The notes: generated by a model from the letters alone, not told the origin. A DNA stretch of 7,456 nucleotides from JADFNO01 sp965369945 (GCA_965369945.1 CBDUST010000238.1:1-7456); one strand, 5' to 3'. Positions 1-5,969 are shown, counted from the stretch's first letter. Numbers and translations: made by a program.

Positions 1-453
1 CATTTGGACCGTGGCTATGTGAGGATGGAAGAGACGTCCGCCGCCCTCGTAGCCTACATCACCCGCTTCGATGCCATGTCGCCGAAGCAAGTACGGTCAC
101 GGCCGACGAGTCACTTGTCGCGTCGTCCGTGTGAATCTTCCGTCACGGGCAGCGCCGATCTGTACAGTACGGATCATTTGACCAAACCCGGCTTGATAGG
201 AGGGGACGGGAGTCTTTTTCGGGCCGCCGGCACCGTCGATTCCGGTCGCAAGCAAGCTATAGGGAACTTGGGTTTCCGGGGGGAGCGTTACACTCGCACT
301 CCGAAAGCTCGGTGGTGGAACCGGGCGAAGGTCAAGTGCGAAATGTCGGCTCAGAAGCTCGACGGCTCTCCGTGTGTGGATTTTACACCAGCGTTACAAC
401 CCAGTGTGCCGGGGAGGATTATGCTGGTCAGTCTACTCGTTATTCGACAATAG
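1..453 (+). CDS. Possible 3' end of a gene cut by the left edge (unrecognised)
   Basis: Frame 1 is open from the first base to a stop at 451-453. The first 33 or so codons look coding: third positions are mostly G or C and the residues are protein-like (for example SAALVAYITRFDAMSPKQV). After about base 110 the composition becomes rich in Ser, Arg and Pro and no longer looks like a protein. The frame also runs through the repeated element at 240-349, which argues against real coding there. It may be a decayed or frameshifted tail, or chance. I do not recognise the family. There is no convincing internal start, and the frame would end 19 bases before the next gene. Confidence 0.2.
   Translation, partial: HLDRGYVRMEETSAALVAYITRFDAMSPKQVRSRPTSHLSRRPCESSVTGSADLYSTDHLTKPGLIGGDGSLFRAAGTVDSGRKQAIGNLGFRGERYTRTPKARWWNRAKVKCEMSAQKLDGSPCVDFTPALQPSVPGRIMLVSLLVIRQ
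157..175. promoter_or_regulatory. 19-bp near-palindrome, operator-like
   Basis: The bases GATCTGTACAGTACGGATC form two 9-bp arms around a central A. The arms are complementary except for one T/G position. The site lies in non-coding DNA, immediately before a TTGACC box (178-183) and about 300 bases before the SIMPL gene. Its size and symmetry fit a dimeric regulator site, but no regulator is identified and a chance palindrome is possible. Confidence 0.3.
187..219 (+). terminator. Weak candidate terminator
   Basis: CCCG at 187-190 can pair with CGGG at 207-210, and the stem is followed by AGTC and a run of five T (215-219). The stem has only 4 bp and the loop is 16 bases, so it is a poor intrinsic terminator. 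Its position, after the coding-like left edge and before the repeated element, is the main reason to list it. Confidence 0.15.
240..349 (+). repeat. Copy 1 of a ~110-bp imperfect direct repeat (leader-like element)
   Basis: This block aligns with 1217-1325 with one small insertion early, one compensating deletion and one near the end. Shared segments include TTCCGGTC, AAGCAAGC, GGAACTTGGGTTTCC, CGGAAAGCTCGG-like sequence and GGTGGANCCGGGCGA. By eye the identity is around 75-80%, and most differences are transitions. It ends 123 bases before the start of the SIMPL gene. A hairpin GCTCGGT / loop GGTGGA / ACCGGGC lies at 307-326. The block could be a mobile intergenic repeat or a structured 5' leader; the sequence alone does not decide. 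Confidence 0.7.
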
Positions 454-472
454 AAAAAAGGATGAAATCCAC

Positions 473-1180
473 ATGAAACAACTGGTAGTGTTAGCAATCC
501 TGACTCTCGTCAGCCGCGTGTATGCTGCTCAGGAGCATGTCGCGGAATTCATGGTCACCGGCTACGGTAAGGTCTTCTACACTGTGGACATGGTTGACAT
601 GCAGTTCAGCGTCTCGGTGCGCGACAAGAATGTTCAAGAATGTAAGAGGAAGCACGATGCAGTTGTCAACAAGCTGAACGAGTATCTCAAGGCACAGAAG
701 TATCCTCAGGAGATGCTTTCCCTGGAAAACACGATCCTCAAGCGCGAGCGAGCCAACCGCGAGTCTTATTCTTATCTTGCTCAGTCCACGTATTCGATGC
801 GAACCGGCCGGATTGAGGAGCTCAGCTCACTGCAAGCTGACATCGTTGAGATCGGTGTTGACGAAATCCACTTCGTCAAGCTCTTCTCGTCCAAGCAGCG
901 TGAACTCGAGGATCAGGCACGAAAGCAAGCGATCGACGATGCGAAGCGTAAAGCCGTTCTCACCGCTAAACACCTCGGCTGGACACTCGACAGACCCACC
1001 CGGGTTAGCTACACATCGACCCGGTATTCATCGGGAGGATTTGGCACCAGGAGTGGAGGTGCGGCCGCGTCACCCCTCGCCACCTCCGCCAATTTCGTTG
1101 ACAGTGCCGTACAAGTTACGTTCTCCTACGAGACCGATGATGAAACTGTCCAACCAGAGGATGCACTCGACAACAAGTAG
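473..1180 (+). CDS. Secreted SIMPL-domain (DUF541) protein
   Basis: The product has 235 aa. Residues 1-18 are a signal peptide (MKQLVVLAILTLVSRVYA), so the protein should be exported to the periplasm or cell surface. The mature part matches the SIMPL/DUF541 layout: an opening strand with the VTGYGKV motif (28-34), the MQFSVSV strand (43-49), a charged helix (about 53-75), an RxRANRESYSYLAQSTYS block (91-108), a second charged helix (about 140-168) ending in the AKHLGW turn, a Gly/Ser-rich loop (186-200) and a final strand DSAVQVTFSY (210-219). SIMPL proteins have no known enzymatic reaction; some, such as BP26/OMP28 of Brucella, form periplasmic or outer-membrane assemblies. The start at 473 is chosen because AAGGA (458-462) lies 10 bases before it and because the longer frame from 374 would bury the signal peptide. 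It is preceded by copy 1 of the repeated element and appears to be a single-gene unit. Confidence 0.85.
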   Translation: MKQLVVLAILTLVSRVYAAQEHVAEFMVTGYGKVFYTVDMVDMQFSVSVRDKNVQECKRKHDAVVNKLNEYLKAQKYPQEMLSLENTILKRERANRESYSYLAQSTYSMRTGRIEELSSLQADIVEIGVDEIHFVKLFSSKQRELEDQARKQAIDDAKRKAVLTAKHLGWTLDRPTRVSYTSTRYSSGGFGTRSGGAAASPLATSANFVDSAVQVTFSYETDDETVQPEDALDNK

Positions 1181-1216
1181 CCGGAAAATTAGAAACAGCC
1201 ACGTATTTCAGCACGC

Positions 1217-1325
1217 TTCCGGTCAGAAGCAAGCGACTGGAACTTGGGTTTCCATGGGAAGGCGCTACGTTCGTGCTCGGAAAGCTCGGCGGTGGAGCCG
1301 GGCGAGGGCCAAATGGGAGTTTCGG
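1217..1325 (+). repeat. Copy 2 of the ~110-bp imperfect direct repeat
   Basis: This is the partner of 240-349, about 977 bases downstream in the same orientation. It lies wholly between the SIMPL stop codon and the PEP-CTERM start codon and ends 105 bases before the latter. It carries the hairpin GCTCGGC / loop GGTGGA / GCCGGGC at 1284-1303. Compared with copy 1, the closing pair changed from T-A to C-G, so pairing is kept. In both copies one frame reads SESSxVEPGEGQ. The flanking indels break a common longer frame and no start signal is visible, so I do not call it coding. Confidence 0.7.
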
Positions 1326-1345
1326 TCGAATTCGGAGCCAAGGGG

Positions 1346-1373
1346 TTGACACGAGCGGCATTGCCTCGAAAAT
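1346..1373 (+). promoter_or_regulatory. Candidate sigma-70 promoter for the PEP-CTERM gene
   Basis: TTGACA (1346-1351) is a perfect -35 hexamer, followed after 16 bases by GAAAAT (1368-1373), which matches four of six -10 positions. Transcription would begin near 1380, giving a leader of about 50 bases, and the repeated element would lie upstream of the transcript rather than in it. The weak -10 and single occurrence make this tentative. Confidence 0.3.
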
Positions 1374-1430
1374 GGCAGACGCTAGAGAGCCCGGCCGCCT
1401 GTCCCTCTCCATTCTTTAGGAGGAAGCAAG

Positions 1431-2063
1431 ATGCGAAGAACGAACCTCGTTTTGGTCGCCGCCGCCATGAGCATCGGGTCGATCGTTAGCGCAACACATG
1501 CTGGCGGGATACTCACGAACGGTGATTTCAGCACCGGGGATCTCACTGGATGGACGTGGACGCCAGACGCCAACGGGACCGGTGACATGGTGCCCAGCGT
1601 CAACCTTGGCCCATTCGGCACGGGAGACGCATTCAACGTCAACCCCGGCAGTCTAAACGGAGCGGAGGGGGGGGGCGTGCTGTCGCAGAACATCTTCCTG
1701 TCTGCCGGGAACTATGTCTTCTCCGGCGAGGTCGCGATCCAAGACGTGAACTCGCCGCCCAACGACCCGTTCGGCAACGCCGACGGCGGAGTGATCTCAG
1801 CGGTGATCGACGGCGACGAGACGTTCATCCTGGACCTCGGAGAAATCGGCGTGGACCAGCTCACCATCGCAGGGTTCTCGATTAACTTCTCAATCTTTGC
1901 CGGTGGGAATTACGACATCGGCCTGCACTTTACGCGGACTTTCCTCAACGCAGGTCCGTCGGTTCTGCACTGGGCGGACAGCCTGTCGGTCGTGCCCGCG
2001 CCCGGCGCTCTGGCGATGCTTGCCTTCGGCGCCCTCACGATGCGACGGCGGCGTCGTACGTAG
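1431..2063 (+). CDS. Secreted PEP-CTERM-like sorting-signal protein
   Basis: The product has 210 aa. A signal peptide spans residues 1-24, with likely cleavage at THA|GG. The mature part begins GGILTNGDFSTGDLTGW (25-41), typical of beta-sandwich, carbohydrate-binding-like extracellular domains (CBM/DUF642 style). It continues with alternating strands and many Gly, Asn and Asp, and ends with HWADSLSV (180-187). The C-terminus is a PEP-CTERM-type tripartite signal: VPAPGA (188-193), a short hydrophobic stretch (to about 203) and RRRRR (205-209). By analogy with exosortase systems it is exported, held in the membrane by this tail and then processed for delivery to the surface or matrix; no exosortase is in the window. 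A strong AGGAGGA (1418-1424) six bases before the ATG fixes the start. Nine G in a row (1667-1675) lie inside the coding region. The specific ligand is unknown. Confidence 0.85.
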   Translation: MRRTNLVLVAAAMSIGSIVSATHAGGILTNGDFSTGDLTGWTWTPDANGTGDMVPSVNLGPFGTGDAFNVNPGSLNGAEGGGVLSQNIFLSAGNYVFSGEVAIQDVNSPPNDPFGNADGGVISAVIDGDETFILDLGEIGVDQLTIAGFSINFSIFAGGNYDIGLHFTRTFLNAGPSVLHWADSLSVVPAPGALAMLAFGALTMRRRRRT

Positions 2064-2136
2064 CGCCACATCCGGCCACGATAGAGAACGAGCCAAGTGT
2101 GCTTTAGCGCGCGCACGAGTTCGCTGTACGTGGCGC
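2063..2136. other. Nested inverted repeats between converging genes
   Basis: GCGCCAC (2063-2069) is the exact inverse of GTGGCGC (2130-2136). Inside this pair, GTGTGC (2097-2102) can pair with GCGCAC (2111-2116) around an 8-base loop. The place, between the 3' ends of the PEP-CTERM gene and mlaD, suggests a bidirectional stop or a transcript-end structure. There is no T run on either side and the outer loop is 60 bases long, so it is not a classical terminator. The arms are partly palindromic, so the same bases also form a 12-bp direct repeat (2056-2067 and 2126-2137, one mismatch). Confidence 0.25.
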
Positions 2137-2160
2137 CCGATTCACCAATAACCAACAACG

Positions 2161-3432
2161 TCATTTCGAATCGGTCAGCAGTATATCGATGAGATCCTGT
2201 TGCGCTTTTTCGTAGGTCGACAACGAGTCGAGCAGGAACGTGTTCAATCGGCGCGCGGTTTGCGGATCAGCCGCAATCTGATCGCTGTGAAACTCAAGCA
2301 CTCGGCTCACCGACTCGGAGGCGGCCTTGAGATCGCTGGCTGCCAGCGCGAACGATCGCGCCGCCCCGTACAACAGTTCATGCTCAAGCTCGTTCACTGA
2401 TGGCTCATGGAACAGCTTCCACGGACTGCGGCGCACCTCGATCCCTGTCAATTTGAGTTGCTGGGAAGCCAACCGGGCGTTGGCCAGCGTGTCACTGATA
2501 TCCGGGATCCACTCATCAAACCTTTCGTCGACGTTCTTGAGGACCGCGACGGCGGAATCCATCGCCGTCTTGCCCCTTTCCAACAGCTCATCAATCTTCG
2601 CTTGCGTCTCCTCGTTGAAGTGTTGGGTCGCCTCGCGGATGTTCTCGCTTGACACCAGCACGTTATCCAGTGTCTGATCTATCGTGGGACGATTGTCGGC
2701 GAGGATTGCTCGGCCGTGCTCGAAAATCTCATCGAGTGTTCCGGTGGTGGTGTTGGCCCAATCCATGACGTTGTCAACGGAAGCGGACCAAATCGGCCAA
2801 TTGTCCTGACGGATCGTCTTGGTCAGCGCGGCGATATCCACGGCTGCAGAATCGGCGTTGTCGAGAATAGGCACGACTCGCTGTTCGTATTCACCTTCGA
2901 CGGTGGCGAGGAAATCAGAGAACTGCTTGGCGTTGTCGATCATTCCGCCAGCCTTTGCGGCGTTGCTGGCGCCCAATAGACTCGTCAGCGCACCGATGCT
3001 GGCGATTCCCGCGATGCCGTCTTCCGGGAACGATCCGCCTTCGAGCGTTCCCACTGAAGGTATATCCAACCACGCATCAGCGCCGATCAGCGGGGCGGTC
3101 ACCAGAATCTGAGCGTCGGCATAGAGGACTGCGGGACGATAGATCGAAAAATCAACGTCGATCTTGTCGAACGTTTCGCCGGAGCGGATGCGCGGGGCAA
3201 CCGCAAGCACCTTGCCCATCACGACGCCGCCGATCCGAACGTCGGCGCCTTCGCCAAGGTCTCGTACGCCGCCGGCGACATCAAACGTGACGGTGTATTT
3301 GTCAACCGGCCTGGTCAGCCCATCCCAGATATCTGTAAGGACGACAATCACGCCTATGGCCACCATCAGGGTAACCGTGACGAAAACACCGGCCCGGACA
3401 TTGTTGCGGGCACGCTCAAGGGGACTGGACAT
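2161..3432 (-). CDS. mlaD: MCE-domain substrate-binding protein of an Mla-type ABC transporter
   Basis: The product has 423 aa. After a short basic N-terminus, one transmembrane helix (about 16-34) anchors it in the inner membrane. It is followed by a single MCE domain (about 45-125) with the typical strand pattern YTVTFDVAGGVRDLGEGADV and RIGGVVMGKV (63-74). MCE domains form hexameric rings that pass phospholipid between membranes. Residues from about 150 to the end are mainly helical, and include a conserved-looking RRSPWKLFHEPS block (334-345). That is far longer than the C-terminus of E. coli MlaD (183 aa in total), and closer to MCE proteins with a helical tube across the periplasm. I start at the ATG at 3432 because AGGAG (3442-3446) lies 9 bases upstream; a TTG at 3453 in the same frame has no such support. 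It lies 85 bases after the ATPase gene on the same strand and is the last gene of the unit. Confidence 0.9.
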   Translation of the reverse strand: MSSPLERARNNVRAGVFVTVTLMVAIGVIVVLTDIWDGLTRPVDKYTVTFDVAGGVRDLGEGADVRIGGVVMGKVLAVAPRIRSGETFDKIDVDFSIYRPAVLYADAQILVTAPLIGADAWLDIPSVGTLEGGSFPEDGIAGIASIGALTSLLGASNAAKAGGMIDNAKQFSDFLATVEGEYEQRVVPILDNADSAAVDIAALTKTIRQDNWPIWSASVDNVMDWANTTTGTLDEIFEHGRAILADNRPTIDQTLDNVLVSSENIREATQHFNEETQAKIDELLERGKTAMDSAVAVLKNVDERFDEWIPDISDTLANARLASQQLKLTGIEVRRSPWKLFHEPSVNELEHELLYGAARSFALAASDLKAASESVSRVLEFHSDQIAADPQTARRLNTFLLDSLSTYEKAQQDLIDILLTDSK

Positions 3433-3441
3433 GAATAGGCA

Positions 3442-3446
3442 CTCCT
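3442..3446 (-). promoter_or_regulatory. Ribosome binding site that decides the mlaD start
   Basis: AGGAG on the minus strand stands 9 bases before the ATG at 3432. It overlaps codons that would be translated if the upstream TTG (3453) were used, so it favours the ATG. Confidence 0.6.
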
Positions 3447-3517
3447 GGATCAAGCAAGCAAAGCGGCACGTTCATACCGCGCCGGGTGCGTTCTGGCCAG
3501 TCGCCCCGCCAACCGCG

Positions 3518-4408
3518 CTACGCGATGCGCGTCGGCTCCACACCGGGCTCCTGTCCCAACTCCAGGTCCACCTCACCCATCAGATCCTCAGCATAGTTGG
3601 TGGCTTCACGTCGCCGTGTGATTGGGCCTTCTGCATCGCCTCGCAGAAACTGTCGGATCGTCTGCTCACGCTCATCTAGCTCACCGATCCTGTCTGCGGG
3701 ATGATCGCGTAGCCGTTCGTACGCGGGGCGCTCGGCAATCATCAGCATCTTGCCCTTATCAAGCATGGCCATGCGGTCGGCAATCGAGAATGCCGAGTCC
3801 ATCTCGTGTGTGACAACGACGCTCGTGACGCCGAGCTTCTTCGACAGATCGATGATAAGGCGATCAATCTCGGCTGAAGTTACGGGATCGAGCCCGGCCG
3901 ACGGCTCGTCGTAAAAAAGTACTCTGGGATCCAATGACAGGGCGCGGGCGAGCCCGGCGCGCTTCTTCATTCCACCGGAGATCTGCGCGGGGTACTTGTC
4001 GGCATGCTCGCGCAGTCCAACGAGTTCCAACTTGATCTTCACTTGGATCGAGATGATGTTGTGGTCGAGGTCGGTATGTTCCTGCAGAGGCAGCGCAACG
4101 TTCTCTGCGACGGTCATTGAATTGAACAACGCGCCGGACTGGAAGAGGATGCCGAACCTCTTGCGGACGCTGTTGAGTTCTTCCTCGTCGAGTTTAGCAA
4201 GGCGCTTTCCGAGCAGGGTAACCGAGCCGAGGTCCGGCACCAACGACCCGATCATGCACCTGAGCAGGGTGGACTTTCCGGAACCGGATCCGCCCATGAT
4301 GACCATGGTCTCGCCGGGGTGGACGTCGAGGTTGACGCCGTCGAGCACGATCTGATCGCCGAAGCGCTTGACCAGATCGCAAACCTGGATAACCGGCTCA
4401 GTTGCCAT
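3518..4408 (-). CDS. mlaF: ABC transporter ATPase, MlaF type
   Basis: The product has 296 aa and no membrane segment, so it is a cytoplasmic subunit that drives lipid transport by ATP hydrolysis. All nucleotide-binding motifs are intact: Walker A GGSGSGKST (39-47), Q-loop with Gln90 in ILFQSGALF, signature ISGGM (143-147), Walker B VLFYDE (163-168) followed by the D-loop AGLDP (171-175), and the switch His201 in VVTHEM. The KKRAGLARAL segment after the signature is typical of the MlaF/Ttg2A branch. Residues after about 255 form an extension with an Arg-rich stretch (265-268) and an acidic, Glu-rich end (274-291), longer than E. coli MlaF (269 aa). The ATG at 4408 has GAGGG 8 bases upstream (4417-4421), and translation from the longer frame would add an unrelated Pro-rich leader. 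It overlaps the stop of the preceding gene by 11 bases. MlaD follows, but no MlaE permease is adjacent. Confidence 0.93.
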   Translation of the reverse strand: MATEPVIQVCDLVKRFGDQIVLDGVNLDVHPGETMVIMGGSGSGKSTLLRCMIGSLVPDLGSVTLLGKRLAKLDEEELNSVRKRFGILFQSGALFNSMTVAENVALPLQEHTDLDHNIISIQVKIKLELVGLREHADKYPAQISGGMKKRAGLARALSLDPRVLFYDEPSAGLDPVTSAEIDRLIIDLSKKLGVTSVVVTHEMDSAFSIADRMAMLDKGKMLMIAERPAYERLRDHPADRIGELDEREQTIRQFLRGDAEGPITRRREATNYAEDLMGEVDLELGQEPGVEPTRIA

Positions 4409-5111
4409 CACTATTGCCCTCGTCGGCGTGCAAGTTATCCGCGATCGTTGCCCTGGCGGAGGCGGGAAAGAAGATGTCGCCCAGCTCACTATCCTGAACC
4501 CTCAACCATCGGAATTTGCCGATCAATCCGCGATGACCTTGTTCCATGAGTACAAACTCGGCTATGGCGGGTACCGATCTTCGCTCGAAACGCAGTTCAT
4601 AAGGAATCTGTGGCTTCATCGAGTCGGTACTAAGATCGATATCGGTGGATTGCACCTGGGCTTGCTCGGAAGCGATGAAGTTACCATAACGCCCTCGCAG
4701 CTCATCCACGAAGCGTTGAATCTCCTGATCGCTTGCCAAAGCGCCCACGCCGAAGAACTCGCCTCGAAACCCATCAAGTTCGCCAACTGTTGCGGCGCGC
4801 AGGGCGGCTTGAGGTCCGTGAATCATCGGCTCTCGGATACGGCTATTCCACCAGACCGCGCCAAACACATAGCCGGCCGTCAAGACCGTACCACCGACGA
4901 GCGCCCCGATCGCCAGGGAAGTGCCTCGCTTGCCGGGGTGTCGTCGGATATCAAATAACGCCCATAGCGACAGGATCGGACCCAACGCCACGACCGGAGG
5001 CAGGCAAATACACAAACTGCACAACGCAGAAACCAGCGCAAGTCGGCTGTAGCGCTGCTGCGGGGCGACTGATTGGGAGCTTGCTCCGCTCGTTTGGCTA
5101 ATCGGAGCCAT
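4398..5111 (-). CDS. Small two-helix membrane protein, DUF4190-like, paralog of upstream gene
   Basis: The product has 237 aa and is not firmly identified. A Ser/Gln-rich N-terminus precedes two hydrophobic segments (about 24-54 and 63-87), separated by the basic turn DIRRHPGKRG. The pattern of LGPILSLWAL followed by a short basic loop and GTSLAIGALVGG resembles the DUF4190 membrane module. The rest (about 95-237) should lie outside the membrane. Residues 100-148 share 24 of 49 positions with residues 98-146 of the gene just upstream, including FVDEL and RYG, and both have a D(S)xLGDxxFP motif near the end, so the two are tandem paralogs. The start at 5111 is chosen because it begins inside the upstream stop region (14-base overlap), fitting coupled translation; the binding site before it is weak. 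An ATG at 5144 is the alternative. Its 3' end overlaps mlaF by 11 bases. A role as an accessory of the lipid transporter is inference from position only. Confidence 0.7.
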   Translation of the reverse strand: MAPISQTSGASSQSVAPQQRYSRLALVSALCSLCICLPPVVALGPILSLWALFDIRRHPGKRGTSLAIGALVGGTVLTAGYVFGAVWWNSRIREPMIHGPQAALRAATVGELDGFRGEFFGVGALASDQEIQRFVDELRGRYGNFIASEQAQVQSTDIDLSTDSMKPQIPYELRFERRSVPAIAEFVLMEQGHRGLIGKFRWLRVQDSELGDIFFPASARATIADNLHADEGNSDGN

Positions 5112-5859
5112 CGCCCGTGCCGGTGTCGGTTGCCGTTCCCTCATCTTGTTCGTCTTCTGTCGGCGATGCGTCGCCGTCCTGTGATTCGGCGTCGCCGTTG
5201 TTAACTTCGTCGTCCGCGTCATCGACGGGGAACGGGAGATCGCCAAGGTCGGAATCCAGGACCATAAGTGATCCCAGCAGAAAGTCTGGCGGCCCGCCGG
5301 CTCTTTCTTGCAAAACCACTACTGCTTCACAGTCAACGGTACTGTTGGCGAAGGTCAGTACATAGGTCATTGTGGTCTCGGTCGCACCGACTGTGGGAAA
5401 CGCCGTGTCTTGGCTAATCCACGACTTTTGAAACGCGCCGTAGCGATCTTGCAGTTCATCGACGAATGCCGCCACCTCTTCGTCGGTCGCGTTGGCCGCG
5501 GCACCAGTGAAATCGGCTCGGAAGCCGTTGGCATCTCCCGCGAAGCCTGCAACAAGCGCAGTGCCGGGGCCTGTGAACATTACCCGATAGAAGTGCTCCC
5601 ACGCGAACCGCGCACAAAAGCCTTGGAAAACCGTAAACCCGATCCCGAGAATGATTGCCGCGACCGCCAGCCCCCGTCCTTTGAGTGCCGGATTGCGACC
5701 AATTCGCACAATCGCGCCCAAACCCAGCAGCGGCCCGAGGATCGTCGTCAGCGGACAACACAGGATCAGGCTGAAGATCAACGATGTAACAGCCAAGCCG
5801 CTAGTTTTGGTCGCCATCGCGGACTGGTCGCCAAATGCAGGTTCGAAACTGGTCATCAT
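5098..5859 (-). CDS. Small two-helix membrane protein, DUF4190-like, with acidic tail
   Basis: The product has 253 aa and is of unknown function. Two hydrophobic segments (about 21-52 and 63-83) flank a basic turn IGRNPALKGRG (53-63), in the DUF4190 style. A non-membrane domain follows (about 95-212) with FVDELQDRYG (132-141) and LDSDLGDLPFP (201-211), both shared with the next gene. The last 40 or so residues (213-253) are low-complexity and very acidic (Asp, Glu, Gly, Thr, Ser), absent from the paralog. The ATG at 5859 (or the adjacent 5856) has AGGAG (5868-5872) 8 bases upstream; the longer frame to 5955 has no comparable signal. It is the first gene of the minus-strand unit that continues into mlaF and mlaD, and is divergent from murD. 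Confidence 0.75.
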   Translation of the reverse strand: MMTSFEPAFGDQSAMATKTSGLAVTSLIFSLILCCPLTTILGPLLGLGAIVRIGRNPALKGRGLAVAAIILGIGFTVFQGFCARFAWEHFYRVMFTGPGTALVAGFAGDANGFRADFTGAAANATDEEVAAFVDELQDRYGAFQKSWISQDTAFPTVGATETTMTYVLTFANSTVDCEAVVVLQERAGGPPDFLLGSLMVLDSDLGDLPFPVDDADDEVNNGDAESQDGDASPTEDEQDEGTATDTGTGDGSD

Positions 5860-5867
5860 GAAGAAGA

Positions 5868-5872
5868 CTCCT
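5868..5872 (-). promoter_or_regulatory. Ribosome binding site for the first gene of the minus-strand unit
   Basis: AGGAG on the minus strand is followed by eight pyrimidine-rich bases and then two ATG codons in tandem (5859 and 5856). It supports the shorter start over the frame beginning at 5955. I found no convincing promoter hexamers between here and murD. Confidence 0.5.
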
Positions 5873-5955
5873 AGCCCCTCTGAAGGAATCGGCATCCTAC
5901 GGTCTACACGCACTGCCCGCCACCACGACCCGGATCGTGCAAAACCGCGAGGCAC

Positions 5956-5961
5956 TGTAAA
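5956..5961 (+). promoter_or_regulatory. Possible -10 box for leaderless murD transcript
   Basis: TGTAAA matches TATAAT at four of six positions and ends 8 bases before the murD ATG. Initiation at the usual distance would fall on or just before the start codon. No purine-rich binding site is seen in front of murD, which fits leaderless initiation. No good -35 hexamer is present, so this is tentative. Confidence 0.2.
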
Positions 5962-5969
5962 CTCCCGCT

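Noticed and set aside
250..257. CRISPR or short tandem array suggested by repeated AAGCAAGC segments
   Set aside because: Only two diverged copies occur, about 977 bases apart, with a whole gene between them.
307..330. T-box riboswitch resemblance (GGTGGAACCGGGCG looks like the T-box core)
   Set aside because: The match is short, the core GGTGGNACCGCG is not exact, no specifier stem or terminator follows, and the downstream genes have no link to tRNA charging.
777..1349. 190-codon open frame on the plus strand across the SIMPL gene end
   Set aside because: It overlaps the well-supported SIMPL gene in another frame, is extremely rich in Ser, Arg and Pro, and has no recognisable domain.
1244..1489. 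Small coding frame with SESSxVEPGEGQ in both repeat copies
   Set aside because: Indels between the copies break a common longer frame, no binding site precedes it, and copy 2's frame runs into the PEP-CTERM gene. The shared peptide is explained by DNA similarity.
3433..3517. Possible tiny gene or promoter in the mlaF-mlaD gap
   Set aside because: No start with a binding site and no hexamer pair was found; only the mlaD ribosome binding site is supported.
2200..3679. Several plus-strand open frames across mlaD and the mlaF 3' end
   Set aside because: All are antisense to strongly supported genes and have no domain content.
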